6,215 bases of DNA from Spirochaetales bacterium (GTDB lineage Bacteria; Spirochaetota; Spirochaetia; Treponematales; Rectinemataceae), in assembly GCA_015657395.1 (NCBI GenBank), contig JADLKI010000003.1, positions 85,927 to 92,141 of the forward strand, given 5' to 3'. The notes beneath the pieces were generated by a model. That model was given only the letters and a program-made list of their open reading frames with translations. It had not been told where the DNA came from and ran no database searches. A program made the position numbers and the translations under genes. Positions 6,003 through 6,215 of the stretch are shown here, piece after piece. Positions within the stretch are counted from its first letter, which is position 1. Every line of letters begins with the position of its first letter.

Positions 6003-6011
6003 AATTTTAAA

Positions 6012-6215
6012 ATGCACGATACAGACACAATAAAACACAAATTTTTCGCCAATATCCGGCAACTGCGGACTGCTGAACGGATAGGTTTCATCGTCATCTT
6101 CGTCCTGCTCGTCGGCTTCACCACTGTCAGCGCATATTTTCAGTGGCAGAGCATTCTCCGCGACAGGAAATCGTATATGGAGCTCATCGGGTACTCAAAA
6201 ATCGGACAGTTCGAA
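6012..6215 (+). CDS. N-terminus of a membrane-anchored protein, truncated by the window edge
   Basis: Only the first 68 codons are present, open to the last base. About 23 mostly polar and basic residues (with R16, R19 and R23) precede a clear hydrophobic segment, IGFIVIFVLLVGFTTVSAYF at 24-43, followed by a polar stretch with several charges. This is the layout of a protein with a short cytoplasmic tail, one membrane helix and an extracytoplasmic domain, as in many sensor kinases, chemoreceptors and GGDEF proteins, but no domain that decides between these is visible. The ATG has AAGGAG 9 nt upstream and a promoter-like element about 60-90 nt upstream. The gene and its leader are more AT-rich than the genes to the left. 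Function is not assigned. Confidence 0.8.
   Translation, partial: MHDTDTIKHKFFANIRQLRTAERIGFIVIFVLLVGFTTVSAYFQWQSILRDRKSYMELIGYSKIGQFE

Overview
This window carries six genes from a GC-rich bacterial chromosome. Three are on the minus strand: a zinc-ribbon Nudix hydrolase, GTP cyclohydrolase II (ribA) and a small cysteine-rich CWC protein. Three are on the plus strand: uvrC, transketolase (tkt) and the first 68 codons of a membrane-anchored protein that runs off the right edge. Nothing marks a phage, plasmid, insertion sequence or CRISPR array. The style of UvrC (the KTRHLVSRI and CMYYHIGRCPGPCAGKI segments) resembles spirochaete homologues as I remember them, but taxonomy is an inference and is uncertain.

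Left part (about 34-1751, minus strand). The transcription order is Nudix, ribA, CWC protein. RibA and the CWC gene are 18 nt apart and each has a good Shine-Dalgarno, so they very likely form an operon. The Nudix gene lies 119 nt upstream of ribA. That gap holds a striking array of four tandem 13-nt palindromes (5-bp arms, 3-nt centre) separated by single A residues. The arm sequences differ between units, but every difference is compensated on the opposite arm.

Centre (1752-3685). Nudix and uvrC diverge from a short AT-rich intergenic stretch with overlapping promoter-like boxes on both strands. The uvrC -10 box sits so close to the ATG codons that the mRNA may be leaderless. UvrC is complete: GIY-YIG nuclease, four-cysteine cluster, UvrB-binding UVR motif, RNase H-like nuclease and helix-hairpin-helix.

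Right part (3686-6215). Transketolase has its own sigma70-type promoter, a strong ribosome binding site and a 14-bp hairpin after its stop codon. A 178-nt AT-rich gap then holds short palindromes and a promoter-like element. Its spacing and -35-like sequence (TGGAACT-N17-TACTAT) match those in front of uvrC. A protein with one visible transmembrane segment begins at 6012.

The genes are mostly housekeeping: riboflavin precursor synthesis, nucleotide-excision repair and the pentose phosphate pathway. I see no new multi-gene system. The observations most worth following are the covarying mini-palindrome array, the shared promoter motif with a possibly leaderless uvrC, and an extra four-cysteine cluster at the N-terminus of RibA.
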